DNA of 18,146 nt. Origin: Bacteroidia bacterium (GTDB taxonomy: Bacteria > Bacteroidota > Bacteroidia > Bacteroidales > VadinHA17). Position numbers and translations under genes: made by a program. The notes beneath the pieces were generated by a model that ran no database searches, was not told the DNA's origin, and saw nothing but the letters and a program-made list of their open reading frames with translations. The number at the start of each line of letters is the position of its first letter. Within the stretch, counting starts at the first letter, position 1. Positions 6,964 through 13,380 of this stretch are shown here, piece after piece. Where the stretch lies: NCBI GenBank assembly GCA_026391515.1, contig JAPLEC010000420.1, positions 1-18,146 on the forward strand, in the 5' to 3' direction.

Positions 6964-7335
6964 ATGAAGAAGAGTTTACTCCTTTTTCTGTTTATCTTTT
7001 TTGCCATTTCCCTTCAAGCCCAGAAGGATACCGTTGATTTTTCCACACATCCTATTCAAAAAAATGCTTCAACAGAAGCTTCTACCAATAATCTGAGTAT
7101 CTATCCTATTCCGGTCAGAGATAACTATTTTAACATCAGGTGCGATAAGGAGATTTCGTATGTTAAAGTCACAAACATTATCGGGCAGGACATATTTAAA
7201 AAGAAGTACACTAATCCTGAAACAATTATCAAGATTACTCTTGACAATCCCAAAAGAGGAATGTACCTGGTTACAATAATTTTCAGTGACGGCGCAAGGA
7301 TAGTAAAGAAAATAATGATTGAACAAACTGAATAG
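6964..7335 (+). CDS. Small secreted protein made almost only of a type IX secretion (Por) sorting domain
   Basis: 123 residues. A signal peptide is clear: MKKSLLLFLFIFFAISLQAQ (1-20), cut after AQ. After about 22 unremarkable residues, 43-121 is a type A T9SS C-terminal sorting domain: NLSIYPIPVRDNYFNI (variant of the YPNP motif), YVKVTNIIGQDIFKKKY, and the closing RGMYLVTIIFSDGARIVKKIMIEQ. This domain normally sits at the end of a large cargo and is removed by the PorU sortase on export. Here no cargo is attached, so the product would be a bare tail. It lies 54 nt after kdsB; no clear own promoter was seen. It could be a remnant of a larger gene, but it has an intact signal peptide and a normal start. 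Confidence 0.82.
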   Translation: MKKSLLLFLFIFFAISLQAQKDTVDFSTHPIQKNASTEASTNNLSIYPIPVRDNYFNIRCDKEISYVKVTNIIGQDIFKKKYTNPETIIKITLDNPKRGMYLVTIIFSDGARIVKKIMIEQTE

Positions 7336-7358
7336 GTAACAATTACAACAGTTTTTCA

Positions 7359-7383
7359 GCGGATTTTCGGGGGAATATTCCGC
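7359..7383 (+). terminator. Possible terminator hairpin after the T9SS-tail gene
   Basis: GCGGATTTTC, loop GGGG, GAATATTCCGC: about ten pairs with one bulge, 23 nt after the stop. There is no T run after it (AAATAATTG), so it is only a weak terminator candidate. Confidence 0.3.
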
Positions 7384-7419
7384 AAATAATTGTGAGCTTA
7401 TTATTTATCATTTCCACAC

Positions 7420-7453
7420 TGGTAAACATTACACTATAATAGGTTGTTTACCA
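7420..7453. promoter_or_regulatory. Inverted-repeat operator upstream of the MerR/CarH-like gene
   Basis: TGGTAAACA (7420-7428), 16 nt, then TGTTTACCA (7445-7453): a perfect 9-bp inverted repeat with arm centres 25 bp apart. A TATAAT (7435-7440) lies between the arms, with TTTCCA 18 nt upstream of it. Position (44 nt before the MerR ATG), symmetry and promoter overlap suggest an autoregulatory site bound by a dimer or tetramer. Confidence 0.55.
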
Positions 7454-7497
7454 TCTGAGGAAAAACTATCTGACTTTATACTAATGAATTTATTGCC

Positions 7498-8397
7498 ATG
7501 GAAGAAGGAATTAATGCTTTTTCAATTAAGGATCTAGAAAATTTCTCGGGAATAAAAGCTCATACGATCAGAATTTGGGAAAAAAGGTACAAGATACTTG
7601 AACCCGACAGAACTGATTCAAACATAAGAACTTATAATGAATCTGAACTTAAAAAGATTCTTAATGTAGCTTTTCTTAACAGAAATGGTCTGAAGATTTC
7701 AAAGATTGCAAGGCTTGATGAAGACGAGCTGACACAAATGGTCATGTCTGTAAGCAGCAGTCATGATGACCTTGATCAGGATTTTCATCCAGGGAAGATT
7801 CTTATGTCAGCCATAAGATTCAATGAAGAACTGTTTAAAGAATCACTTCATCCTTATATCAAACGTAAAGGAATTGAGGAAGCATATTGCAGATATCTGT
7901 ATCCGTTACTTGAAAAAGCAAGGATCCTCTGGCAGACAGGCAGTCTTTCAAGAGCCCAGGAACAGTTTATCCGAAATACAATCAGACAGATAATTACTGT
8001 TGAAGACAATCTTCTTAAACCATGGGCTGGCAAGCCAAAAGCTTTGGTAGCAATGATAAATACATCTGATAATCTTTCTGATAATAATTTCCTGTTCTAC
8101 AAATATGTTCTTAAAAAGCGCGGCTTTGATGTAATTTTTACCGGAGGAATTCTTCCTGCTTCAGAGGTAGTGGAAATTTATAAGATTAAATCATTCGATT
8201 ATCTTGTAGTAAATTCAAGCGCTTTCGACTTTGCTGAAAAGAAAATCGGATATTTTAATACTATAGGTAAATCGTTGATGATTAAGAAAATAATTCTTAC
8301 TGATTATCCGGAAGTTATGGATAAAAAGTATCAGGACAGGATGAGTGTTACCAGAGACCCCGATAGTTTTATCAGGTTTGTTGAAGGACTTCGTTAG
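7498..8397 (+). CDS. MerR-family regulator with a degenerate B12-binding domain (CarH/LitR-like)
   Basis: DNA-binding regulator of 299 residues. Residues 6-75 are a MerR winged helix (SIKDLENFSGIKAHTIRIWEKRYKILEPDRT, then RTYNESELKKI). Residues about 95-170 resemble the four-helix cap and 180-299 the Rossmann-like fold of CarH/LitR photoreceptors. In CarH the cap has W-x9-EH and the lower domain DxHxxG holding cobalt. Here the cap reads W145...E155-Q156, with Gln in place of His, and the expected DxHxxG region reads NTSDNLSDNNF (188-198), without His or Gly. It therefore probably does not bind adenosylcobalamin or respond to light through it. Stand-alone gene with a perfect inverted repeat in front (7420-7453). 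Targets are not shown by the neighbourhood. Confidence 0.85.
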   Translation: MEEGINAFSIKDLENFSGIKAHTIRIWEKRYKILEPDRTDSNIRTYNESELKKILNVAFLNRNGLKISKIARLDEDELTQMVMSVSSSHDDLDQDFHPGKILMSAIRFNEELFKESLHPYIKRKGIEEAYCRYLYPLLEKARILWQTGSLSRAQEQFIRNTIRQIITVEDNLLKPWAGKPKALVAMINTSDNLSDNNFLFYKYVLKKRGFDVIFTGGILPASEVVEIYKIKSFDYLVVNSSAFDFAEKKIGYFNTIGKSLMIKKIILTDYPEVMDKKYQDRMSVTRDPDSFIRFVEGLR

Positions 8398-8439
8398 GTA
8401 CAGATCCCGGGAATTATCAGATCAGCAATAAAACATATT

Positions 8440-9426
8440 TCATATTTTCAGAAGGTTAAGAAAATATCTTTTCTCTTTATTAAGGTTCAGGGATGGATTA
8501 TTTTTTGAGAGTTTATTGATCCTTGAAAGGATTATTTCTGCGAATTTCTTTATTCCCCCTGTTGAATCAGATTGTATTTTGTGAGAGACTGCTTTTGATA
8601 TTCCTGATACTTCCTTCCATAATTCCTTGGTTCTGACATCAAAATAACAGTCAGAAAAAGCTTCCCAGATATAATCAACTGCTGTTGATGAAGGATGAAG
8701 CATATCATCATCATAGTATCGGTAATCGCGCAGATCATCCATAAGCAATTCATAAGCAGGGAAATATGCAGGTTTTGATGGATGATTCAGTAATTCTTCA
8801 ACTGCCATAAATAGAATTGATTTACTGACCTGGTTACCATGAGCTCCATCTTTCCAATGCCTCACGGGACTTATGGTAAAAGTAACTTTAATGTCAGGGT
8901 ATTGCGACTTCAGGATATCAAGGAGCTTATTCCAGGAAGAAACGATATCACTGACTTTGAGCAGCTCATGACTAAAATATGCTGCAGGGATTTTATGGCA
9001 GTTTGAAACAATTTTTCCGGTCTGCTTCCACCGATAAACTCTTGCAGTGCCGAATGTGAAAAAGAGAAAGCGTGCGCTTGCAATGAATTTACGAGCTTCA
9101 ACTAACCGCAAATTGATGGATCTAAGAGTTTTGTCCTGATTGACTGATGAGAAATCGGTATAATAATCAAAACTGAGCCATTTGCCATTATTATTATAAA
9201 GATCCCTTTTTACATAGTTCTTTCCTGAAAGGATTTTATCAAGAGTATTGCCAACCGATACCGGATTATAAACTGTCCCAGACGGATTGATCATTACCGG
9301 CATATGACCGGTTTCGAACTTATTTCCAATTGCAGTTGCAAAACAGGAGCCGATAAAAATCACCGGATCAATATATGTGATTTTATTTACGGAAGGAGTA
9401 ATATCAAATGTTGTCCTGAGTTCCAT
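8440..9426 (-). CDS. GSCFA-domain protein (SGNH-hydrolase-like), second gene of a hydrolase pair
   Basis: 328 residues. The name-giving motif GSCFATAIG is at 26-34, with INPSGTVYNPVSVG at 46-59 just after it. Further typical parts are the FTFGTARVY segment, TISPVRHWKDGAHGNQ and, near the C-terminal third, YYDDDMLHPSSTAVDYIWEAF. The Ser/Cys in GSCF and the Asp...His in DDMLHPS correspond to an SGNH-like catalytic arrangement; the substrate of the family is unknown to me. No signal peptide is seen. It starts 18 nt after the alpha/beta hydrolase stop, so the two probably form an operon. It converges with the MerR gene across 42 nt and no strong terminator lies between. Confidence 0.93.
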   Translation of the reverse strand: MELRTTFDITPSVNKITYIDPVIFIGSCFATAIGNKFETGHMPVMINPSGTVYNPVSVGNTLDKILSGKNYVKRDLYNNNGKWLSFDYYTDFSSVNQDKTLRSINLRLVEARKFIASARFLFFTFGTARVYRWKQTGKIVSNCHKIPAAYFSHELLKVSDIVSSWNKLLDILKSQYPDIKVTFTISPVRHWKDGAHGNQVSKSILFMAVEELLNHPSKPAYFPAYELLMDDLRDYRYYDDDMLHPSSTAVDYIWEAFSDCYFDVRTKELWKEVSGISKAVSHKIQSDSTGGIKKFAEIILSRINKLSKNNPSLNLNKEKRYFLNLLKI

Positions 9427-9444
9427 GATCTCTGTGAAATATGA

Positions 9445-10263
9445 TTAGGTAAGTTTTAAGTTGATCCAGTTTAATATAAATTTAAAAACATCATTTTTAA
9501 ATGGCTCATTGTGAAGTTCGTGATAGCCTCCTGGCCATATTTTTAATTCTGCCATTTGTGTTTTTCCGGCAAATTCTATACTACCTGCGGGTGAACAAAT
9601 CTTATCATTATCTCCATGAATAAGCAAAACAGGTGTTTTTAATTCGGAAGCATGTGATAAAGAATAATTTGCTAAATTCATGAGTGTATGAAAAAGATTT
9701 ACTGAAATTTTCCCATGAACCAGAGGGTCATTTATATATTTTTCAACAATTTCCTTGTCGTGCGATAAATATTCTACGGGTAATCCTGATTGTTGAATTA
9801 GCCCTGGTAAAATATTTTTCATTATTGCAGCAAGTTTCAGTTTTGCTTTGCTCGGTTCAAATGCAAGGCGAAGTGTCGGTGAAGTTATGATTGCACCTGC
9901 TATTTTAGGATTTCTTCTTAACAGGTAAGCAAGGATAATTGCTCCGCCAAGGCTATGCCCGTAAACAAAAACCGGTAAATCAGGAAAGGTTTTCTTACAT
10001 TCATTTATCAGGATGTCCAGCATTTCGTCAAAAAGTGAACCTTTCTGAATATGACCCCTTTTACCATCAGATCGTCCATGACCAGGAAGATCAACACCAG
10101 TGAATCCAATATTTTTCTCATAAAATAATTCAGCCCAATGATTATAGCGTTGAATATGTTCTCCATGTCCATGTACCATAATAATTACTGCATTTGATTT
10201 CTCAGGTTTTCTAATTAATCCTCTCAGAAGTTGTCCGTTGCTTAATTTAATGTTGTAGTCCAT
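9445..10263 (-). CDS. Alpha/beta hydrolase, monoacylglycerol lipase-like
   Basis: 272 residues from ATG 10263. Serine hydrolase: oxyanion-hole motif HGHGEH (31-36), DLPGHGRSDGKRG (58-70), nucleophile elbow GHSLGG with Ser104, acid Asp220 in HGDND, and His248 in GGYHELHNEP. The HGxGEH and YHELHNEP signatures are those of monoacylglycerol lipases/lysophospholipases, so a lipid ester substrate is likely but unproven. No signal peptide, so cytoplasmic or loosely membrane-bound. An upstream TTG at 10326 would add 21 residues, but it overlaps the promoter candidate (10295-10327) and lies outside the family core, so I prefer the ATG. Followed by the GSCFA gene after 18 nt. Confidence 0.92.
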   Translation of the reverse strand: MDYNIKLSNGQLLRGLIRKPEKSNAVIIMVHGHGEHIQRYNHWAELFYEKNIGFTGVDLPGHGRSDGKRGHIQKGSLFDEMLDILINECKKTFPDLPVFVYGHSLGGAIILAYLLRRNPKIAGAIITSPTLRLAFEPSKAKLKLAAIMKNILPGLIQQSGLPVEYLSHDKEIVEKYINDPLVHGKISVNLFHTLMNLANYSLSHASELKTPVLLIHGDNDKICSPAGSIEFAGKTQMAELKIWPGGYHELHNEPFKNDVFKFILNWINLKLT

Positions 10264-10294
10264 AACTTTTTTCTTTAAAAGTACAAAAGTTGTA

Positions 10295-10327
10295 GGAATA
10301 TACTTATAACCGGTAATTATTTTCAAA
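10295..10327 (-). promoter_or_regulatory. Candidate promoter of the hydrolase-GSCFA pair
   Basis: Minus strand: TTTG (10324-10327), 21-nt spacer, TATATTCC (10295-10302). The -33 box is perfect; the -7 box has the TAnnTT core only. It predicts a start near 10288, about 25 nt before the ATG at 10263. Confidence 0.35.
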
Positions 10328-10589
10328 CCTATATTAATAGTTACTTATTGATCACTTTCATTTAACCAGTGAAAATAGAATTATAAATTTTAAGTTCTTC
10401 CCTTCGTGCTCTTAGTGATTTCCCCTCTCCCTGATCCGATGAAAAAAGTATAAAAATTGTATAAAAGTCTATTTATACATAATTTAAATTCAACCCTGTT
10501 TTAGTTACATATTTCATTCATTATATGTCTTTTAACTATTTCTGTTGTTTAGAATTATCTTAGAATAAAGAGATATTAAGATATTAAGA
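10328..10589. other. AT-rich intergenic region between divergent genes, no gene seen
   Basis: No coding frame or RNA gene is supported. It contains ATAAAA-type direct repeats and a small inverted repeat (TATAAA, 6 nt, TTTATA) around 10459-10476. At 10401-10417 there is a fragment CTTCGTGCTCTTAGTG, which resembles the interspersed repeat found complete at 13495-13593. Just before the sigma-factor promoter is a tandem 9-bp repeat (AGATATTAAGATATTAAGAT, 10571-10590). Confidence 0.5.
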
Positions 10590-10621
10590 TTTGCATATCT
10601 TTTATTATTGATATAATTTTG
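10590..10621 (+). promoter_or_regulatory. Near-consensus Bacteroidota promoter of the ECF sigma gene
   Basis: TTTG (10590-10593), 20-nt spacer, TAATTTTG (10614-10621): full match to both boxes of the Bacteroidota housekeeping promoter. Predicted start is near 10628, giving a leader of about 19 nt before ATG 10647. A tandem repeat directly upstream (10571-10590) could be an activator site. Confidence 0.7.
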
Positions 10622-10646
10622 ATTCGTAATTAAAATAATAAGAGCT

Positions 10647-11153
10647 ATGACAACATTTGAATTCAATGACAGTCTGATCGGAATGAAGCCTAATCTTCAA
10701 AGGTTTGCCATGAGCCTCACTTCTGATCGCGATTCAGCACTGGATCTGGTACAGGATACATATTTAAAAGCAATCACTTACAAAGATAAATTTGTTGATT
10801 TCACCAATCTCAAGGCCTGGGTCTTTACGATAATGAAGAATACTTTCATCAATAATTACAGGCGCAACGTTAAGGAGAACACAATTATAGACGGCACACA
10901 GGACCTCTATTATCTTAATCAACCCCATGACAAGGGATTTATTTCACCTGAATCAAGTTATTCTGAAGCTGAAATAGAAAAAGCAATTGATTCACTTGAA
11001 GATGAATTCAGAATCCCTTTCAGGATGCATATCGAGGGTTATAAATATAAAGAGATTGCCGATGAGCTGGGTCTAAAAATAGGGACAGTAAAAAGCAGGA
11101 TCTTTTTTACACGTCAGAAGCTGATGCTGATGCTTAAGGATTATGTCAGATAG
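10647..11153 (+). CDS. ECF-type RNA polymerase sigma factor, stand-alone
   Basis: 168 residues. Region 2 spans about 10-78: ALDLVQDTYLKAITYKDKF (core binding, 33-51) and NLKAWVFTIMKNTFINNYRR (promoter melting and -10 recognition, 56-75). Region 4 spans about 110-165: IEKAIDSLEDEFRIPFRMHIEGYKYKEIADELGLKIGTVKSRIFFTRQKL with its helix-turn-helix. The NLKAWVFTIMKNTFINNYRR core is, as I recall, very strongly conserved across Bacteroidota for one widespread sigma factor. No anti-sigma gene adjoins it, and its promoter looks like a vegetative one, so its level may be set mainly by transcription. Followed by a bidirectional terminator at 11191-11219. Confidence 0.95.
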   Translation: MTTFEFNDSLIGMKPNLQRFAMSLTSDRDSALDLVQDTYLKAITYKDKFVDFTNLKAWVFTIMKNTFINNYRRNVKENTIIDGTQDLYYLNQPHDKGFISPESSYSEAEIEKAIDSLEDEFRIPFRMHIEGYKYKEIADELGLKIGTVKSRIFFTRQKLMLMLKDYVR

Positions 11154-11190
11154 TTTTTCGTTTTTACATCAGGTTTAGGTTTAGGGTAAA

Positions 11191-11219
11191 AGGCTGAAGT
11201 CAACTTCAGCCTTTTTTTA
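11191..11219. terminator. Bidirectional terminator shared by convergent genes
   Basis: AGGCTGAAG, TCAA, CTTCAGCCT, then seven T on the plus strand; on the minus strand the same stem is followed by TTTTA. It serves the ECF sigma gene (38 nt after its stop) and the lipoprotein gene. The TGA stop of the latter (11206-11208) lies inside the stem. Confidence 0.85.
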
Positions 11220-12258
11220 TTGATCTGAATATAATCCCTGCTATTACGAACAGTATGAAAACACCTGAAACGATCCATGTCCATTTGTTGGATGTTTTTG
11301 ATTCAGCCCACATTTCATAAGGCTGAGTAAGAAAATATTCTGATTGGACCGGCCAGAGCATAATTCCTGTTGAATCTATAAAACCATTTGTTCCTGTGAG
11401 TTTTCCGGGCATAACAATTCTGACCTGGTAATTGTGAAAGCTGATAAAGACCCGTTCTGATGAAAGATTCGCCGCTGAATCTGCTTCAGTTTTGAATTTC
11501 AGTGCATTTGCTTCGCCAAGAAATTCTTTAAGTATTATACCATTGTTCCATAGACTATCAAATTTTTCATCATTTATTTCAGCAAGCTTTACAAGATCGT
11601 CTTCGCGTTTTTTCAGTGATTCCACAGTCAGATCATTACCTGCTTTCCCCTCTGTAAGTTTAACAAATGAGGTTATCCATTCTGAAGCAAGGCATTTCAC
11701 AACCCATCTATCACTCTTTTTACTTACTGTATCATTAAGTGCCTTGTATTTGAGGCTGTCGGGACCAGACAATTTTCCATGCTTAATCTCGGTAGGTGAA
11801 TAAAACCAATTGAGTTCCTCCTGGTTAAGAAATTCTGTAACAAAATAATTGTTGGGCAATTCCTTATCAATTATTTCAGCAAATTTGTACTCTGTGTTGA
11901 ACCATTTGAATTTTTTTCTGAATTCTGCCCGGCGTGAAATTTCCCTGTTATTTCCGCTATCGGCTTGGTAAGCTTTGTTTAATTCATCTGTGCTGACGAA
12001 AAACTTTTCAGCTCTTTTTACCCAGGTTGTATCTCCTTTCTTATCTATTTCCAGAGAATCTCTCACAGTCCATGTGCTGTCGAAAGGAATCTGGATATCC
12101 TTAATTTTGAATTTATTTTCCATATTTCTCATTTCAATCTTCCTGGTCACTGAGCCGTCAGGATGGACAACGTCTGTCACAACAGTTTCCGGTTCATCGC
12201 ATGATACAATCATGACAAGGATAAATGAAATAGCCAGTTTTAATGATTTTCTTTTCAT
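11206..12258 (-). CDS. Lipoprotein with an additional C-terminal membrane helix, unknown function
   Basis: 350 residues, family not recognised. The N terminus is a lipoprotein signal: MKRKSLKLAISFILVMIVSC with Cys20 in the lipobox IVSC, followed by Asp-Glu. The body (21-320) looks soluble and extracytoplasmic, rich in Lys, Glu and Asp, with motifs such as VVTDVVHPDGSVTRKIEMRN (28-47) and repeated Trp/Asp-rich stretches. At the C terminus (about 325-345, WTWIVSGVFILFVIAGIIF) is a clear transmembrane helix followed by RSIKKG. A protein anchored at both ends is unusual; the helix and the Asp after Cys20 both favour the inner membrane. Third gene of the ECF cassette, 4 nt after the preceding stop. 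It may sense or transduce an envelope signal, which is inference. Confidence 0.85.
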   Translation of the reverse strand: MKRKSLKLAISFILVMIVSCDEPETVVTDVVHPDGSVTRKIEMRNMENKFKIKDIQIPFDSTWTVRDSLEIDKKGDTTWVKRAEKFFVSTDELNKAYQADSGNNREISRRAEFRKKFKWFNTEYKFAEIIDKELPNNYFVTEFLNQEELNWFYSPTEIKHGKLSGPDSLKYKALNDTVSKKSDRWVVKCLASEWITSFVKLTEGKAGNDLTVESLKKREDDLVKLAEINDEKFDSLWNNGIILKEFLGEANALKFKTEADSAANLSSERVFISFHNYQVRIVMPGKLTGTNGFIDSTGIMLWPVQSEYFLTQPYEMWAESKTSNKWTWIVSGVFILFVIAGIIFRSIKKG

Positions 12259-12262
12259 AGCA

Positions 12263-12808
12263 TTACATATTAAATTTCTTTTTATTCTTTTCGCTTAGTT
12301 TTTCTTCGATAAGTTTTTTTAATTCAGGATTTTCCTCAATTATTTTAACAAGATCTTTGTATTTATCCTGTAATTCATTATAGGAATTCATAAATTGTTT
12401 CATCTTTTTTTCAGAAACGGTAATATTTCCTTTAGGCAGTTTACGTCCGGTCAGCTTATATAACATCATCTTTTCCTCAACGTCGGCATTAGTTTCTGTA
12501 ACAAATTGATTTCCAGATATTATAGTTTGTTTTTCCAATGTATTAATACGTTTAAGTATCAGCGATTGCTGATATGCAAATACCGAAATAATAAGAACCG
12601 ATGCAGCGACAAGTCCCGTTCTGACCCATCCGATATAGACCCAGCCAAATAGGTAGTCGAAAAAATCAAATTCCTTTTGTTCACTTTTAATTGGCTTTTG
12701 GATTTTTCTGATAACATTTTCTTCAATATCCTCGGGATTTGAAAGAACCGGTTTTGAATCTCTGAGTATCCTGAGAATCCTTTCATATTTTTTTTCTTCC
12801 TCTTTCAT
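12263..12808 (-). CDS. Probable anti-sigma factor: single-pass membrane protein
   Basis: 181 residues from ATG 12808. Residues 1-62 are charged and would be cytoplasmic (MKEEEKKYERILRILRDSKPVLSNPEDIEENVIRKIQ). One membrane helix follows at about 64-79 (TGLVAASVLIISVFAY). The remaining 100 residues would be periplasmic, ending in a highly charged coiled-coil-like region (133-178). No zinc-binding HxxxCxxC motif is seen. Topology and position directly after an ECF sigma gene (TGA, one base, ATG) are what identify it as an anti-sigma factor; there is no recognisable anti-sigma fold. A TTG at 12826 would overlap the sigma gene and is less likely. The lptE-like role of the downstream lipoprotein is not suggested. 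Confidence 0.8.
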   Translation of the reverse strand: MKEEEKKYERILRILRDSKPVLSNPEDIEENVIRKIQKPIKSEQKEFDFFDYLFGWVYIGWVRTGLVAASVLIISVFAYQQSLILKRINTLEKQTIISGNQFVTETNADVEEKMMLYKLTGRKLPKGNITVSEKKMKQFMNSYNELQDKYKDLVKIIEENPELKKLIEEKLSEKNKKKFNM

Positions 12809-12809
12809 C

Positions 12810-13355
12810 TCACATATATTTTTCAATCATTTCACTAATATTTTTTCTTGCATAATGCAGATTTGCTTTAATATTTCTTTTGCTCATGCCCGTTATTTCT
12901 GATATCTCCTCATTTGTCATTTCCTCAAGGTCGCTTAAAACAAATACTGCTTTTTGTTTTGGGCTGAGTTTGTCAGTTAAAAGTTTGATTATCAAAGCTG
13001 TTTCGCTGTTTTCCAATGATGTACTTTGTTCTGCCGAAATATGATTTGATATATAGCTCCATGTCTTTTCATCTGCCCTCGATTCAGGTTTGTTTTTCTT
13101 CTTTCTCAGCTGATCGTAACATTTGTTGACAACAATTTTATATAACCATGTTTTAAAGCTTTCGGACGATCTGATTTTTTTCAGCTTCTCCCAGACTGTC
13201 ACCATTGTTTCCTGTACAATATCTTTTGCCATTTCTTCATCGCCAAGTATTCTGAAAGCTACTGAGAAGGCAAAGGGAGAAACAGTTCCGACAAGCTTTC
13301 TGAAATTCTGCAAATTCCCTCTTTTGCACTCTTCTATTAATTCAAGATCAATCAA
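12810..13355 (-). CDS. ECF sigma factor with TTG start, head of a membrane-signalling cassette
   Basis: 181 residues. Region 2: DEEMAKDIVQETMVTVWEKLKKIRSSESFKTWLYKIVVNKCYDQLRKKKNK (39-89). Region 4: LLTDKLSPKQKAVFVLSDLEEMTNEEISEITGMSKRNIKANLHYARKNI (124-172) with a helix-turn-helix. The frame upstream is closed by TGA three codons before, so the start must be TTG at 13353-13355 or a neighbouring ATT; an AAGGA lies just ahead of it. TTG lowers translation initiation, which would keep sigma below its presumed anti-sigma partner. The next gene begins one base after the TGA stop. This is the first gene of the three-gene unit 11206-13355. Confidence 0.92.
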   Translation of the reverse strand: MIDLELIEECKRGNLQNFRKLVGTVSPFAFSVAFRILGDEEMAKDIVQETMVTVWEKLKKIRSSESFKTWLYKIVVNKCYDQLRKKKNKPESRADEKTWSYISNHISAEQSTSLENSETALIIKLLTDKLSPKQKAVFVLSDLEEMTNEEISEITGMSKRNIKANLHYARKNISEMIEKYM

Positions 13356-13380
13356 AATCCTTCAGGTTTTCTATTATTAA

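Noticed and set aside
7498..8397. Light-sensing B12 photoreceptor (CarH) assignment
   Set aside because: The His of the cap motif and the DxHxxG loop needed for cobalamin binding are missing.
9850..9880. Possible sigma-54 promoter on the minus strand ending in TTGCA
   Set aside because: It lies inside the hydrolase gene and the GG of the -24 element and its spacing do not fit TGGCAC-N5-TTGC.
10264..10326. Longer hydrolase with 21 extra residues from TTG 10326
   Set aside because: It overlaps a promoter candidate, is a rare start codon, and adds sequence outside the family core.
10571..10590. Short tandem repeats as a CRISPR remnant
   Set aside because: Only two direct 9-bp units without spacers and no cas genes.
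12809..12826. Longer anti-sigma-like protein from TTG 12826
   Set aside because: It would overlap the sigma gene; the ATG at 12808, one base after its stop, is a better coupled start.
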